This document shows positions 10,999 to 20,497 of a DNA stretch of 64,000 nucleotides, one piece after another. Both the position numbers and the translations under genes were made by a program. Below the pieces are notes generated by a model. That model saw nothing but the letters and a program-made list of their open reading frames with translations. It was not told the DNA's origin and did not search any database. How positions within the stretch are numbered: the first letter of the stretch is position 1; each line of letters starts with the position of its first letter. Origin of the DNA: Pyropia yezoensis (taxonomy: Eukaryota; Rhodophyta; Bangiophyceae; Bangiales; Bangiaceae); contig CM020620.1 of assembly GCA_009829735.1 (NCBI GenBank), positions 2,855,447 to 2,919,446 on the forward strand. Direction: 5' to 3'.

Positions 10999-13467
10999 TC
11001 ACGCGTCGCCCGCGTACATAATCCACCGGTCGGCAGTCTCACGACGGTCAACCGCCTGAGTAACCTTAGTGCATAGCTCCACTAGAGTGCTGCGACCAGC
11101 CTCCACTGCCTCCAGGGCTAGCTGGATGCGGTCCTACACCCCACCGAAGCAACGCGCGGTACGAACCAGGGCAGCACCTGGAGGGATATCCCCCCAGCTA
11201 ACTGAGAGACCCTCCCGCAATTCTCGGGTAATAAGGGCGTTAACGCCCTCATACCATAAGCGGGAAGCCCCGTCCGGCATGACGGGAGCGGACGAGGATA
11301 CCGGCGGACCCGGAGGAGCTGGCATCGGCGCGCCAGGAACCAACACAGCTACCACCGGAGCCTGTAGCGCCCGGTATGGGGCGCGGTAAGACCCGGAAAG
11401 AGGGGTAGACCCCATGGAAGCGGCCCGACCGGAAGCCCGGCGGGACTCTTCTCGTCGACGGGACGCCACACTTGCCCCACTCGTAGAGTCCCACTCACGG
11501 GAGCGACGACCAGCCCCCGTCGGAGTCGGATAACCGAACCACGGGGCCGTCATCTGAAGAGGATCATGGATGACCATGGGAATACCCAGGTCAGGGACAG
11601 CCTGGGTGGACGCCCACCCAGGGTTACTAGCCTCACCCGGGAGGGCCCGGCGGTTTCGTGGGGAATTGTGGAATAACGAAAAAGTAGTTATCGGAGAGTC
11701 GGAATCGAACCCGGGCCCTTGAGAAGTAAGCGGAATGGCGCGCTCAAACCACTAGGCAACCGGCTGAAATCCGATCGGTGATTATGTATTATGCTACAGG
11801 AATGACGGGGCAGGGGGAGAGCCCCAGCCTACGGATCCCGGTACGGAGGCAGGTTCAACACCTCCGCCCAGTTCACGGCATCTTGAACGGCCAGAAGGGC
11901 CTCCAACTCACGGGCCAGTCCCGTCTTGGCCGCAATGGGGCAACACCCAGCTCCCCGATGTGCCGACGGACACTCGTCGGAAGATGATACAGCCGACCCT
12001 GCCGACGAGCGGATAACAGAAAAGAAGAAACTTGCCCGAGGGTGACCTCCTGGGTGAAGGTACTCTGAAACGGGTGCACGGGCCGAGAGGCCAGCACACT
12101 ACTGAAATACCGGAGGCACGGACCGGTGTCAAACCGGAGCGCCGGGGCGGGCTCCGACCCCTCCGGCCACCCAGACGGGTGCACCAGAGTGTACAGCGGC
12201 GAGCGACCGTAACCGGTCTGCAACGCATACGTTATGTCGGTGTGAAACGCATCCGCCATGATACCATGGTTGCGACGCCAGGTCGACGCCGACTTCAGCC
12301 AAGCCTTGAACGGGAAGGGCGCCGTCAACGTCAGATACGGGGATACCCCCGGAAAGTACTCGAAGCCGGGACACCGGTTGACACCGGGCACGGTCTGCCC
12401 AAACGCAAGGGGAGGCACAGCAGCTGCAACCCCCCGAGCACTGGCAGGGTAGTCAACGTACCGCGTCAACTCACGAGCGACCAAGTCGCATTCTTTGAAA
12501 GAGGGGTTGAGGAAGACCTCACCCCGCCCGACCCGGGCGCGCCAGAGTTGGGCATGCCGGTCGTCCGGTTGCCTCAGTACCCAATGATGCTCGACACGGA
12601 CCGCATATGGCTGGGCGACCAGCCGCGCCAACTCCCGCTCCCTACACGGGTCCAGCTTGACGCGACGGGAGGAACCTCCACGGTAGCTCGGCGGGTGGGA
12701 GTCCACCTGCATCCGGCCGGCAGAGTCCATGGACTCTGGAACGGTCAAGCCACGGACCCAAGCCACCAAGTCTGCGACCGACATAGGGGGAAGCCCCATC
12801 GCAGAGGCTATGCCGCCACTCAACAGGGCAACCTGGGCCGGCCCAGGAAGAAGCGCCGGCGTCGGCGGAAGCCCAACCGGCAAAGGTACCGGCGCAGGCG
12901 CGCGGGGCCGAGGAGAGAGAAGCAGGGCGGGCACCCGCTCGGACTAACTCCCGGTGTCCATCGCCATGGGGGAAGACATTTTCTGACCGACCGACGCCCG
13001 CGGCACCGCGGGTAGCTCCCCAACCGTCGGCGTCACCTCCGCGACGGAGGAACCGCACCGAGGGGCCACGGGGGGGTTGGGCTCTTCCACCCCCTCCGTT
13101 GCCGGGGCACCGACCGGGCGGGCACCCGCGCCATCTTGACCCGCTGTACTCGGCGGGGGGGCCGCCGCCGACAAGAGGCACAACACCGGCACCCCCGGCA
13201 GCACCACCTTGAGAACGCGCCGCGCCGGGACCGGCAACCGGACCCATCAGGGCGGCAGCAGGAGGAAGCGGCGCCGCTGCACAAAGAGGACAGTCCCCCC
13301 GTCGGGCTAACCGCCGCCATGCGGGGCGGGTTCACGTTCCCCCCGTCTCCTTCCGACGAACTCGTCAAGAAGCACTCGGCCGGAGTAGGCGCGATAGCCA
13401 CGTCATCCCTCATATGCTCCTCAACCAGAAGGTCTTTGACGTCCCGAGGCGCCTCAGGGTCAGCCAT
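10999..13467 (-). pseudogene. Antisense ORF (aORF) of G3 family, decayed copy 1
   Basis: Read opposite to its element, this begins at an ATG at 13,467 (MADPEAPRDVKDLLVEEH) and runs to about 10,999. The longest open piece is 11,873-12,934, which includes VRVEHHWVLRQPDDRHAQLW and SASTWRRNHGIMADAFHTDITYALQ. The later piece 11,134-11,577 includes LWYEGVNAL and VSWGDIPPGAALV. The second copy at 56,299-57,764 shares these blocks. Breaks are frameshifts near 13.3 kb and 11.9 kb, in-frame TAG codons at 12,944 and 11,134, and a SINE-like insertion at 11,665-11,778. The protein is unrecognised: Pro/Ala-rich N-terminus, then a probably folded middle. Confidence 0.65.
11665..11778 (-). repeat. tRNA-derived SINE-like repeat, copy 2
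   Basis: This is the inverted second copy of the repeat at 3,623-3,729, with an intact B-box GGTTCGATTCC and the same TTTTTCGTTATTCCACAA tail. It interrupts the G3 antisense ORF; the uninterrupted G3 copy lacks it at the equivalent place near 57,150. Confidence 0.65.
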
Positions 13468-13576
13468 AGTGTAGACCAAGGCAGCAGGGGTTCCCCTCGC
13501 AATCCGGCCGCCGCTGGCGAGACACCAGTACGAGGGGGCACGCCGGGACGAGCTGGGGAAGAGCAGGCACCCGCGC

Positions 13577-13586
13577 GTATATATAC
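13577..13586 (-). promoter_or_regulatory. TATA-like element upstream of the G3 antisense ORF
   Basis: GTATATATAC lies about 110 bp upstream of the aORF ATG at 13,467, in otherwise GC-rich sequence. The motif is its own reverse complement, so direction is set only by the downstream ORF. I infer a separate promoter for the antisense transcript. Confidence 0.4.
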
Positions 13587-13896
13587 CCCCACCCGGTATC
13601 TGGTAGCAACTGGGACGACGCGCGCCTGCGCCACGCACCGCCACCAGCGCGTCCCACCCAGGCACCTGGGTCCACGACTCACTCTCTCACGAGGTAAATC
13701 AGTGGGGTGACCCCAGCAACCGCCCCCGCGCAACGCGGGCGTTCCCCCCTTCTCTGGCCCACACGAGCAGGCCGCCCCGATCACCAGACGCCTGGTGGAG
13801 GATCCGCTTGCACCACACCCTCCCTGTGGGGTCGTGACTCGATCCCTACATCGAGAACTTCAACGGTCCGGCAAACGGAACACTTACGCGCCACAC
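13587..13896. other. 3' end region of the G3 fragment, no gene
   Basis: About 310 bp between the TATA-like element and the G2 5' LTR. No ORF, LTR terminus or repeat is recognised. Confidence 0.4.
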
Positions 13897-14743
13897 TGTA
13901 AGGATTTCCCCCCTAATCCCATGCCTAATACTTAAGGGATAATATCTGGGACCTCTCCTTACAGATCCTGCCGAATCAACTCCTGGCAACATGGATCAAC
14001 TCCTTGTATTGTGGGGCATGACGCGGTGTACCTTCCAGACGCAAGATGAGTCAGCCGCTGTCTCACGGTGTCTGCCGGCCGCACGACAGCAGCCATCGAC
14101 AGCCCATCATGGCCTGTCGAAAGGCGCCACCGTCAGCACCCATGACGAGCCACATCTGCCACAGCTGGCAAGTCCGTTAAAATGTCCTCGCTGCAGCATT
14201 GCAGCGATGTGACTGGCTAGCCGGCTGGCCGATTCGGCCGACTCGATCGAATCGTGCTTACACGCCACTCGGACCTTCGGGCCGACTGGCGTGTGGAGCC
14301 GGCTGGGGCGGCGCCCTAGGCGCCGCACGCCGGACCCCTTCGTTTGGGGCAAACTGGGGCTGCACTCCTTTAGTGCGCACGCCCGCCCATACTTTGTTCT
14401 GAGAGCCATGCTTTGTTTTTGGGCCGTTTTGTGCCTACCGGTGGAGCGACGGGGAAACGCATGCTTTGGGACACCTCGGGTGCCCCGACGCGAGTATATA
14501 GTGCGTGAGTGTCGGCGCCACCGGGGGAGACAGGAAGGGCAACCACAGACACAGACCAAAGACGACCTTCACCCTTTGAACCCTCTCGATCACCACCGAC
14601 GTCGCGCCGTCCTCTTCCCCAGACCCACCACCGTCACCACCTCCATCCTCTTCCCCGCACCCTGTCGCTCTATTGGCTGGCACGGGTCGCTGACACCATC
14701 ACGAGTACTTTGAGGGCTGCCCAAGTGTGGGTGGCTCCTCACA
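13897..14743 (+). repeat. G2 5' LTR
   Basis: 847 bp, matching 20,498-21,344 apart from about ten substitutions. It starts TGTAAGGATTTCC and ends GGCTCCTCACA. A TATA-like TATATA sits at 14,495-14,500 and probably directs transcription of the element. Confidence 0.95.
14495..14500 (+). promoter_or_regulatory. TATA-like box in the G2 5' LTR
   Basis: CGAGTATATAGTGCG lies about 245 bp before the LTR end in otherwise GC-rich sequence and is kept in the 3' LTR. Its position fits a U3 promoter. Confidence 0.55.
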
Positions 14744-14745
14744 TG

Positions 14746-14761
14746 TGGTAGCTTCAGATAG
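14746..14761 (+). promoter_or_regulatory. Candidate G2 primer-binding site
   Basis: Two bases after the LTR comes TGGTAGCTTCAGATAG. It begins with the TGG expected to pair with a tRNA CCA end. The first seven bases agree with the classical initiator-Met primer site and the rest does not; I cannot name the tRNA. Confidence 0.45.
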
Positions 14762-14982
14762 TTTGGCTTTTCTACCTGGCGGTGACTTGCGATTCCGTTT
14801 TTGATTTGGCTCTCCCTGCGATTGTGCAGTCGTGTTGCCCCCTACGTTCGGCTTGCCACGGGCATTGTAATACGAACGTAGCGGGTTCCACGAATCACAC
14901 CGAACGAACAATTTCCTGACACAACCCTTGTGGTTTTTTTTTCACGGAATTTTTCTTTTGGTCAACCGATTGTTGAATCCCA

Positions 14983-15762
14983 GTGAGATCCACATCAGAT
15001 TCGGAATACTCTTCCTCAGCACTGGCGGCCGGCCCGACATCCTCGGCGGCCTCGGCGCGCGATACCGGGTCCACGTCCCGTGGCACCCCCCCGGTACGCA
15101 CACCCTCGACGATCCGCGCACCCCCGACGGTCCGCGCACCCCCGACGACCCGTGGCGCCTTCACGGCCCACGGTCCGTCGGCACGCGGCCCCCCGTCGGC
15201 AGGCGGCCCCCCGTCGGCACGCGGCTCCCCGCAGGCACACGCCCGCCCGAGGGCACACAACCCCCCGGCGGGCGCCCACTCGATTCCTACCCCGGCGGTC
15301 CCAGTCCGCCTCGCCTCGGCGGGCCGGGCCGCACCCAAGCCCCCCCTCTCTGGCAAGGGCAAGGGCCCTGCCACCAAGGACACGGCAGCCCGCGTCAACC
15401 GTCGCCTGTTACTGCCCCCCCAAGAATCGGGGCGCCGTTACACCGCCCCGCCGCCACCGGTGATTGGTCACATCAAGCCAAACACCGCGCGCGCGGTTGA
15501 GCAGCGTGAGCAACGCCGAATCGCCAAGAGCCACCGTGGGGCGCAACGGAAATTCCTTTGCAATCCGTGCGGTGTGCCGTGCAACAGCCTCACTGTGCTG
15601 CGTGATCACCGCGGATCCCGTCGCCACCGATACGTAATAAACCGCCCGGACACCCTTCCCCGTTGCGAACCCTGCGGTCGCGAATTTGAGTCGGTGAAAC
15701 ATTTCGAGCGGCACACACGTGGCAAGGATCATCACCGCACGCTGGCGCGCCGCACCGATTGA
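14983..15762 (+). CDS. ORF0 of G2: Pro/Arg-rich protein with two U1/JAZ-type zinc fingers
   Basis: This 259-codon frame lies between the 5' LTR and gag. The first 150 or so residues are Pro/Ala/Arg-rich with short repeats (IRAPPTVRAPPT, then GPSARGPPSAGGPPSARGSP). The C-terminus holds two zinc fingers, residues 193-215 and 228-250, both with spacing C-x2-C-x12-H-x5-H. That spacing is known from U1C/matrin/JAZ-type fingers, several of which bind double-stranded RNA. The frame has no ATG: it opens after a TGA at 14,974 with GTG at 14,983, so it needs a spliced 5' exon or a non-AUG start. Ty3/gypsy elements do not normally carry such an ORF before gag. Binding of the element's RNA or a host RNA is inference. 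Confidence 0.7.
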   Translation: MRSTSDSEYSSSALAAGPTSSAASARDTGSTSRGTPPVRTPSTIRAPPTVRAPPTTRGAFTAHGPSARGPPSAGGPPSARGSPQAHARPRAHNPPAGAHSIPTPAVPVRLASAGRAAPKPPLSGKGKGPATKDTAARVNRRLLLPPQESGRRYTAPPPPVIGHIKPNTARAVEQREQRRIAKSHRGAQRKFLCNPCGVPCNSLTVLRDHRGSRRHRYVINRPDTLPRCEPCGREFESVKHFERHTRGKDHHRTLARRTD

Positions 15763-16108
15763 CACCTGTTGACACGCCCCTGGATCTGGCCTAGGAGCCC
15801 GATTTTCCCCCATTGATCCCCCCGCTTGGAAATCCGACACGACCCGACTCGGGCCTGTGCACGGACGCTTCTGAATAATCCGTTTGTGTGATTTCAACCG
15901 AATTTCTTGTGCTTCTCGAAGTAGTGCTGTACATCATTTGGAACGTTGCAGCAACTAGCGCAGCACTTATCCAAATCGTGTACACCACTACTGCTGCAGA
16001 CAAACTCCTATCCCACATCTCCGAGATCTTCCTTGGGGTCCTCCCCAAGCAAGTCTTGTGAAATCTGGGTTGTAAGTTTGTTTGCCTCGGACTTGAACCC
16101 AAGACACC

Positions 16109-16978
16109 ATGGATGCACCAATCCCAGGGGGTGTCAACCCGGCCAATCCGGGCTTGGGCTCGAACGCACCGACCATGGAAGCCTGGACCCAGCTTACAGC
16201 GTTTGTCGCGCAAATGAGCGAACAACTCGAGGCTCATAAGAAGGAACTAGCCGACGCTAAGCAGCAACTGTCCGAAGCCAAGGCCAGGTCCACTACTAGT
16301 GGCATGAAATCCGCGAGGCCGAACAAACCCGTGGCTTTCTCCGGTAAACCTGGGACGGTTGAAGCGTGGTGCTCGCATATGGATTTCTATGTGCGACTGA
16401 GTGACCCCGACGATGCGTGCAGTATTGCTTGCACCTTCCTCGACGGCGAAGCGTTCGACTGGTGGAAGGTCTACAGTCAGACTACAGCTCTCCCGAACTG
16501 GGAATCCTTCCGTTCTGCTCTGGTTCGCCGCTTCAGTCCACTGAACAAGACACAAGCGGCACGAGACAAGCTGCACTCGTGGCGCCAAATCAAAGACGTC
16601 GGAACGTTCAACAGGACGTTTCTGAGCGTCCTCTTGGACATCCCTGACATCACGGAAGCCGAGAAGATTGACCGCTACACCCGAGGCTTGAAGCGGGACA
16701 TCTGGCAGGCTCTTTGTCTCAAGACCTACTCGGATCTTGAATCTGTCATGACTGACGCTCTGCGCGTGGAGGCTGCCAAGGCTGGTGCCTCGACGCACCT
16801 CGGCGGCACATCTGCGAGGCCATCCACGACGGGTGTCATTCCCATGGAAATCTCCAGCATCAAAGTCGAGAAACTCACGCCTGAAGAGCGTCAGCGCTGC
16901 ATGCGTGAAGGCCTCTGCCTCCGCTGCCGTGAGAAAGGACATATGGCCAAGGACTGCCCAAAAGGCCAGCGGAACTGA
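16109..16978 (+). CDS. gag: Gag of G2 (capsid and CCHC nucleocapsid)
   Basis: A 289-residue structural protein that should form the particle packaging the element RNA. The start is an ATG in a good context (CACCATGG). Residues about 30-55 form an Ala/Glu/Lys-rich helical stretch, followed by a Ty3-type capsid region (KPVAFSGKPGTVEAW, LDGEAFDWWKVY, SFRSALVRRFSPLN). A single zinc knuckle, CLRCREKGHMAKDC (C-x2-C-x4-H-x4-C), sits at the C-terminus. The frame is unbroken. It ends with TGA at 16,976, 13 nt after a CCCAAAA heptamer that shifts into pol. Confidence 0.92.
   Translation: MDAPIPGGVNPANPGLGSNAPTMEAWTQLTAFVAQMSEQLEAHKKELADAKQQLSEAKARSTTSGMKSARPNKPVAFSGKPGTVEAWCSHMDFYVRLSDPDDACSIACTFLDGEAFDWWKVYSQTTALPNWESFRSALVRRFSPLNKTQAARDKLHSWRQIKDVGTFNRTFLSVLLDIPDITEAEKIDRYTRGLKRDIWQALCLKTYSDLESVMTDALRVEAAKAGASTHLGGTSARPSTTGVIPMEISSIKVEKLTPEERQRCMREGLCLRCREKGHMAKDCPKGQRN
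16957..16963 (+). promoter_or_regulatory. -1 ribosomal frameshift heptamer CCCAAAA (gag to pol)
   Basis: In the gag frame the codons read TGC CCA AAA GGC, so CCCAAAA has the X XXY YYZ phase of a -1 slippery site. A one-base slip back leads directly into the open pol frame. The gag stop follows at 16,976-16,978. I see no strong simple hairpin downstream. Confidence 0.7.
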
Positions 16979-19900
16979 AGCAGCAACCGTCATCAAAACC
17001 GGTGCCAGACGCTTCTTCGGTTCCTGAAAACATGTCGTCACCATTTGAAGGCCCGCGTCTCGGGCTTCTGCCTTCTCCTGCCTCTGTCAATGGACATCTT
17101 GTTAAGGTGCTGTTTGACGACAGATCTCGCATTAACGTCGTATCAAAGCGCCTCGTGAATACCCTGAATGTGACCACGAAAGAAACGGACTTCGCGGCTA
17201 ACATGCCCGATGGTCGCTCCCACGTCCTCGCAGAGACCATTGAACCCTTAGAGATTCACATCGGCCCATACCAAGAACGTCTTCGGTTTGCTGTATGCGA
17301 CCTAAGTGCGTACGACATCATCCTCGGAAAGAAATGGCGTGACGACAAGGACGCCAAAATCAACAACAAGAAGAACAAGATCTCCTTCAACCAAAAGAAC
17401 ATCTCCATCACTGCCTCCCTCAAGAAACCCCATGGCCTGATTAGTAGGCAACGCCTCGCCATGGACCTTATTCAAAAAGTTCCTGTCTTCGCCATTTACC
17501 TGCAATCCGAAGATCCTTCCAGCACCTTTGACATCAATGCGATCAAAATGGGAGAAGCTGAAGACAAGAATGACGTCCAAGAGATTCTCAACGAGTACGC
17601 CGACGTCTTCCCGGAAGAGCTTCCCGATGGACTTCCTCCTGAACGCAGTCACAAGTTTAGCGTCAGGCTTACGGAGGACGCTCAACCACGTCGCAGTGGC
17701 ATTTATCGCCTATCTGAATGGGAACTCGATGAACTCAAGACACAACTTGCAACCCTCATACGAAAGGGGTTCATCCAACCAAGTGCCTCACCGTGGGGCT
17801 CTTCTGTACTCTTTGCCGCAAAGAAGGACGGTGGCTGGCGAATGTGCATCGATTATCGAGCATTGAACAAAGCCACTATCAAGAACGCATATCCCTTACC
17901 AAGAATTGAAGACATCTTCGACCAACTGCCAAAGGCCAAGTACTTCACGAAGATCGACCTCCGATCAGGTTACCACCAGATCCGGCTTGACCCTGATACT
18001 ATCCCACTGACGGCGTTCCGAACAAAATACGGGTTCTACGAATTTACCGTGCTACCCTTTGGGCTAACAAATGCCCCCGCGGTCTTCATGAACCTAATGA
18101 ATGACGTCTTCCGACCCTATCTCTACGAGTTTATCTGCGTCTACCTCGACGACATCCTGGTCTACAGTGAAGCTTACGAAGATCATCTAAAGCACCTAAG
18201 GCAAGCCCTGGACAAGCTGCGAGAGCATAAGCTCTACGCCAAACTCAGCAAATGCCAATTTGCGCGAACAACTGTGGACTACCTCGGCCATGTCATTTCG
18301 AACGAAGGCTTCTCTATGGAGGACTACAAGGTCCAAGCCATTCGATCATGGGCAACGCCACAGAGCAAAAAAGATGTACAATCTTTCCTCAGCATGGTCA
18401 ACTTCTATCGTCGATTTATTAAGGGAATGGCATCCGTGGCTGCACCCCTCACGAGGCTTACTGGGAACGTCGACTTCGAATGGAACTCTGACGCCCAGAA
18501 GGCTTTTGAGCAACTACAAACCCTGACGAGAAGTGCACCAGTACTGAGGCCATTCGACAAGAGGTACCCAATCTTCGTCTCCACAGATGCCAGTGGGTAT
18601 GCTGTTGGCGCTGTCCTTGAACAAGATGACGGAAAAGGACGACGCCCAGTGGCCTACTTCTCATTGACGCTGAACATCCACGAACAGCGCTACAGTATCC
18701 GTGAGCGCGAACTGCTCGCAGTTGTACAAGCCATTCGACACTGGCGCTGCTACCTCCATGGAAGGTCGTTCGAGGTGCACACCGACCATGAGTCCCTAAG
18801 GTACTTGAAAACCCAAGAGAAGCTCAACGACCGCCAAGTCAAGTGGCTAGAGCTGTTGGAGCAATTCGATTTCAAGATCATCCTCATCAAGGGCACTTCC
18901 AACCCCGTAGCTGATGCTCTTTCAAGGCAACCACAAGACGCCCCCGATAAGCACGCTCCCAATCAAGATCTTCTTAGTCGCGTGCTCACCAAGACCATCG
19001 AAAGCCTACCCAAGAAAACTGAAATCAACAACCTCATGACCATAAGCCAAAGTGATCAAGACCTTGCCACCCTAGACCAAGAGTACAAGGCGGATCCCAA
19101 GTTTGCCGACCTAGTCAAAGACCCGGTATCTCCCTACCGGCTTCACATGAGGTTGTTGAAACGAGGTGACCGTACGTGCATCCCCGTTGGTACTCTACGC
19201 CAAAGACTACTCCATGACTACCACGACATCCCAAGCCAAGGACATATGGGAGTTAAGAAAACCACCAACGCTATTGCTTCCAAGTACTACTGGAAGACAA
19301 TGCGGAAGGACATCCAAAGATACGTACAATCATGTGATTTGTGCCAGCGGAACAAAGCTGGCACCCATTCACCTCTGGGTCACCTCAAACCACTAGATCC
19401 ACCGAACCAACGATGGGCAAGTGTCTCCATGGACTTTATCACCCCTCTTCCACTGACCCAAAGGGGCCACAATGGCATTTACGTCATTGTGGACAGACTG
19501 TCGAAGATGATTCGACTAGCACCAATGAAGCCCGACTGTACTGCACCAGTCGTAGCGCAACTCTACCATGATCACGTCTACTGTCATCACGGTCTACCAT
19601 CCGATGTCGTCTGCGACCGAGACCGTATCTTCTTCTCCAACTTCTGGCAGTCGCTCACCGAAATTCTCAAGGTCAAGATCAAGGCATCTTCAGCCTATCA
19701 TCCCCAGACGGACGGACAAACCGAGATCATGAACAAGAAGATTGAAGAAATCCTGCGAAACTTCGTGAACCATCATCAGGGTGATTGGGACCTCTTCCTT
19801 GTTGCTGCAGAAGTAGCTTACAACCGGTCACCCAATGCGGTCACGACGTACTCCCCATTCTTCCTGAACTACGGCTTTGAACCAAGGACAGTACCTGTCG

Positions 19901-20487
19901 ACATCGTCGAGAGCAAGGAATCGAAACTACCAGCAGTCTCAGATTGGCTAAGCAGTCTGCAAAAATCTCAGGAGACTGCCATTACCGCTATCAAGAAGGC
20001 CAATGAGACGCGCTCGGCGTACGCTAACCGTCGACGCCGACCATGTACGATCGCTGTCGACGACCTCGTGCTCCTGAGCACCAAGAACCTTATGCCGGAC
20101 GCCTTCCAGGGCGCTCGCAAGTTGATGCCCAAGTTTTCGGGACCATACCGAGTCACTGAAAACATCAATGATGTTACGTTCCGTCTGGATCTGCCTCAAG
20201 CAGTCCTTGATCGAAAGGTGCACAACGCCTTTCACGCCAGTCTACTCAAGCCGTACAACGCTGATCCGTATGGTCGACTTCCTCCCGCTCCAGCTCCGGT
20301 AGCATTTCCGGACGGATCGGTTGAGTACGAAGTGGACTCCATTATTCGGTCACGAAAACGCCGTGGACGACTGCAGTACCTGGTCAAGTGGAAAGGCTGC
20401 GATGTCAGTGAGAACACCTGGCTAACCACGCAAGACCTCGACAACGCACCTGAGGTTCTCGACGCCTTCCTTCGACGCACGTCCTAA
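16963..20487 (+). CDS. pol: Pol of G2: protease-like, reverse transcriptase, RNase H, integrase, chromodomain
   Basis: One open frame of about 1,174 residues after the frameshift; no start codon is needed. In order: a protease-like region (VLFDDRSRINVVSKRL near 17,107), reverse transcriptase (VLPFGLTNAPAVF, then YLDDILVYS near 18,145), RNase H (FVSTDASGYAVGAVLEQ), integrase with an HHCC zinc region (GHMGVKK to CDLCQRN), core residues in MDFITPLP, CDRDRIFF and GQTEIMNKK, and a classical chromodomain (EYEVDSI, YLVKWKG, ENTW) at 20,320-20,470. The chromodomain places it among chromoviruses. The protease motif is odd: the expected Asp-Ser/Thr-Gly reads Asp-Asp-Arg, so protease activity is doubtful although everything else is intact. 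Confidence 0.95.
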   Translation, partial: RPAELKQQPSSKPVPDASSVPENMSSPFEGPRLGLLPSPASVNGHLVKVLFDDRSRINVVSKRLVNTLNVTTKETDFAANMPDGRSHVLAETIEPLEIHIGPYQERLRFAVCDLSAYDIILGKKWRDDKDAKINNKKNKISFNQKNISITASLKKPHGLISRQRLAMDLIQKVPVFAIYLQSEDPSSTFDINAIKMGEAEDKNDVQEILNEYADVFPEELPDGLPPERSHKFSVRLTEDAQPRRSGIYRLSEWELDELKTQLATLIRKGFIQPSASPWGSSVLFAAKKDGGWRMCIDYRALNKATIKNAYPLPRIEDIFDQLPKAKYFTKIDLRSGYHQIRLDPDTIPLTAFRTKYGFYEFTVLPFGLTNAPAVFMNLMNDVFRPYLYEFICVYLDDILVYSEAYEDHLKHLRQALDKLREHKLYAKLSKCQFARTTVDYLGHVISNEGFSMEDYKVQAIRSWATPQSKKDVQSFLSMVNFYRRFIKGMASVAAPLTRLTGNVDFEWNSDAQKAFEQLQTLTRSAPVLRPFDKRYPIFVSTDASGYAVGAVLEQDDGKGRRPVAYFSLTLNIHEQRYSIRERELLAVVQAIRHWRCYLHGRSFEVHTDHESLRYLKTQEKLNDRQVKWLELLEQFDFKIILIKGTSNPVADALSRQPQDAPDKHAPNQDLLSRVLTKTIESLPKKTEINNLMTISQSDQDLATLDQEYKADPKFADLVKDPVSPYRLHMRLLKRGDRTCIPVGTLRQRLLHDYHDIPSQGHMGVKKTTNAIASKYYWKTMRKDIQRYVQSCDLCQRNKAGTHSPLGHLKPLDPPNQRWASVSMDFITPLPLTQRGHNGIYVIVDRLSKMIRLAPMKPDCTAPVVAQLYHDHVYCHHGLPSDVVCDRDRIFFSNFWQSLTEILKVKIKASSAYHPQTDGQTEIMNKKIEEILRNFVNHHQGDWDLFLVAAEVAYNRSPNAVTTYSPFFLNYGFEPRTVPVDIVESKESKLPAVSDWLSSLQKSQETAITAIKKANETRSAYANRRRRPCTIAVDDLVLLSTKNLMPDAFQGARKLMPKFSGPYRVTENINDVTFRLDLPQAVLDRKVHNAFHASLLKPYNADPYGRLPPAPAPVAFPDGSVEYEVDSIIRSRKRRGRLQYLVKWKGCDVSENTWLTTQDLDNAPEVLDAFLRRTS

Positions 20488-20497
20488 GGGGGGGAGG
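20486..20497 (+). promoter_or_regulatory. G2 polypurine tract
   Basis: AAGGGGGGGAGG directly precedes the 3' LTR and overlaps the pol stop codon. It is the expected primer site for plus-strand DNA synthesis. Confidence 0.8.

Larger units (their letters stand above)
10343..13896 (+). mobile_element. 5'-truncated G3-family retrotransposon tail
   Basis: The block begins inside the last pol codons of a G3 element and continues through its 3' hairpin array and antisense ORF. The same order, on the opposite strand, is seen at 56,299-58,400. Everything upstream of the pol C-terminus is missing. The block is cut on the right by the G2 5' LTR at 13,897, so its own 3' LTR is not visible. Confidence 0.75.

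Noticed and set aside
12032..13015. Plus-strand 327-codon frame in the G3 antisense region
   Set aside because: It is the mirror of the antisense ORF. Only the minus-strand reading matches the second G3 copy at protein level.
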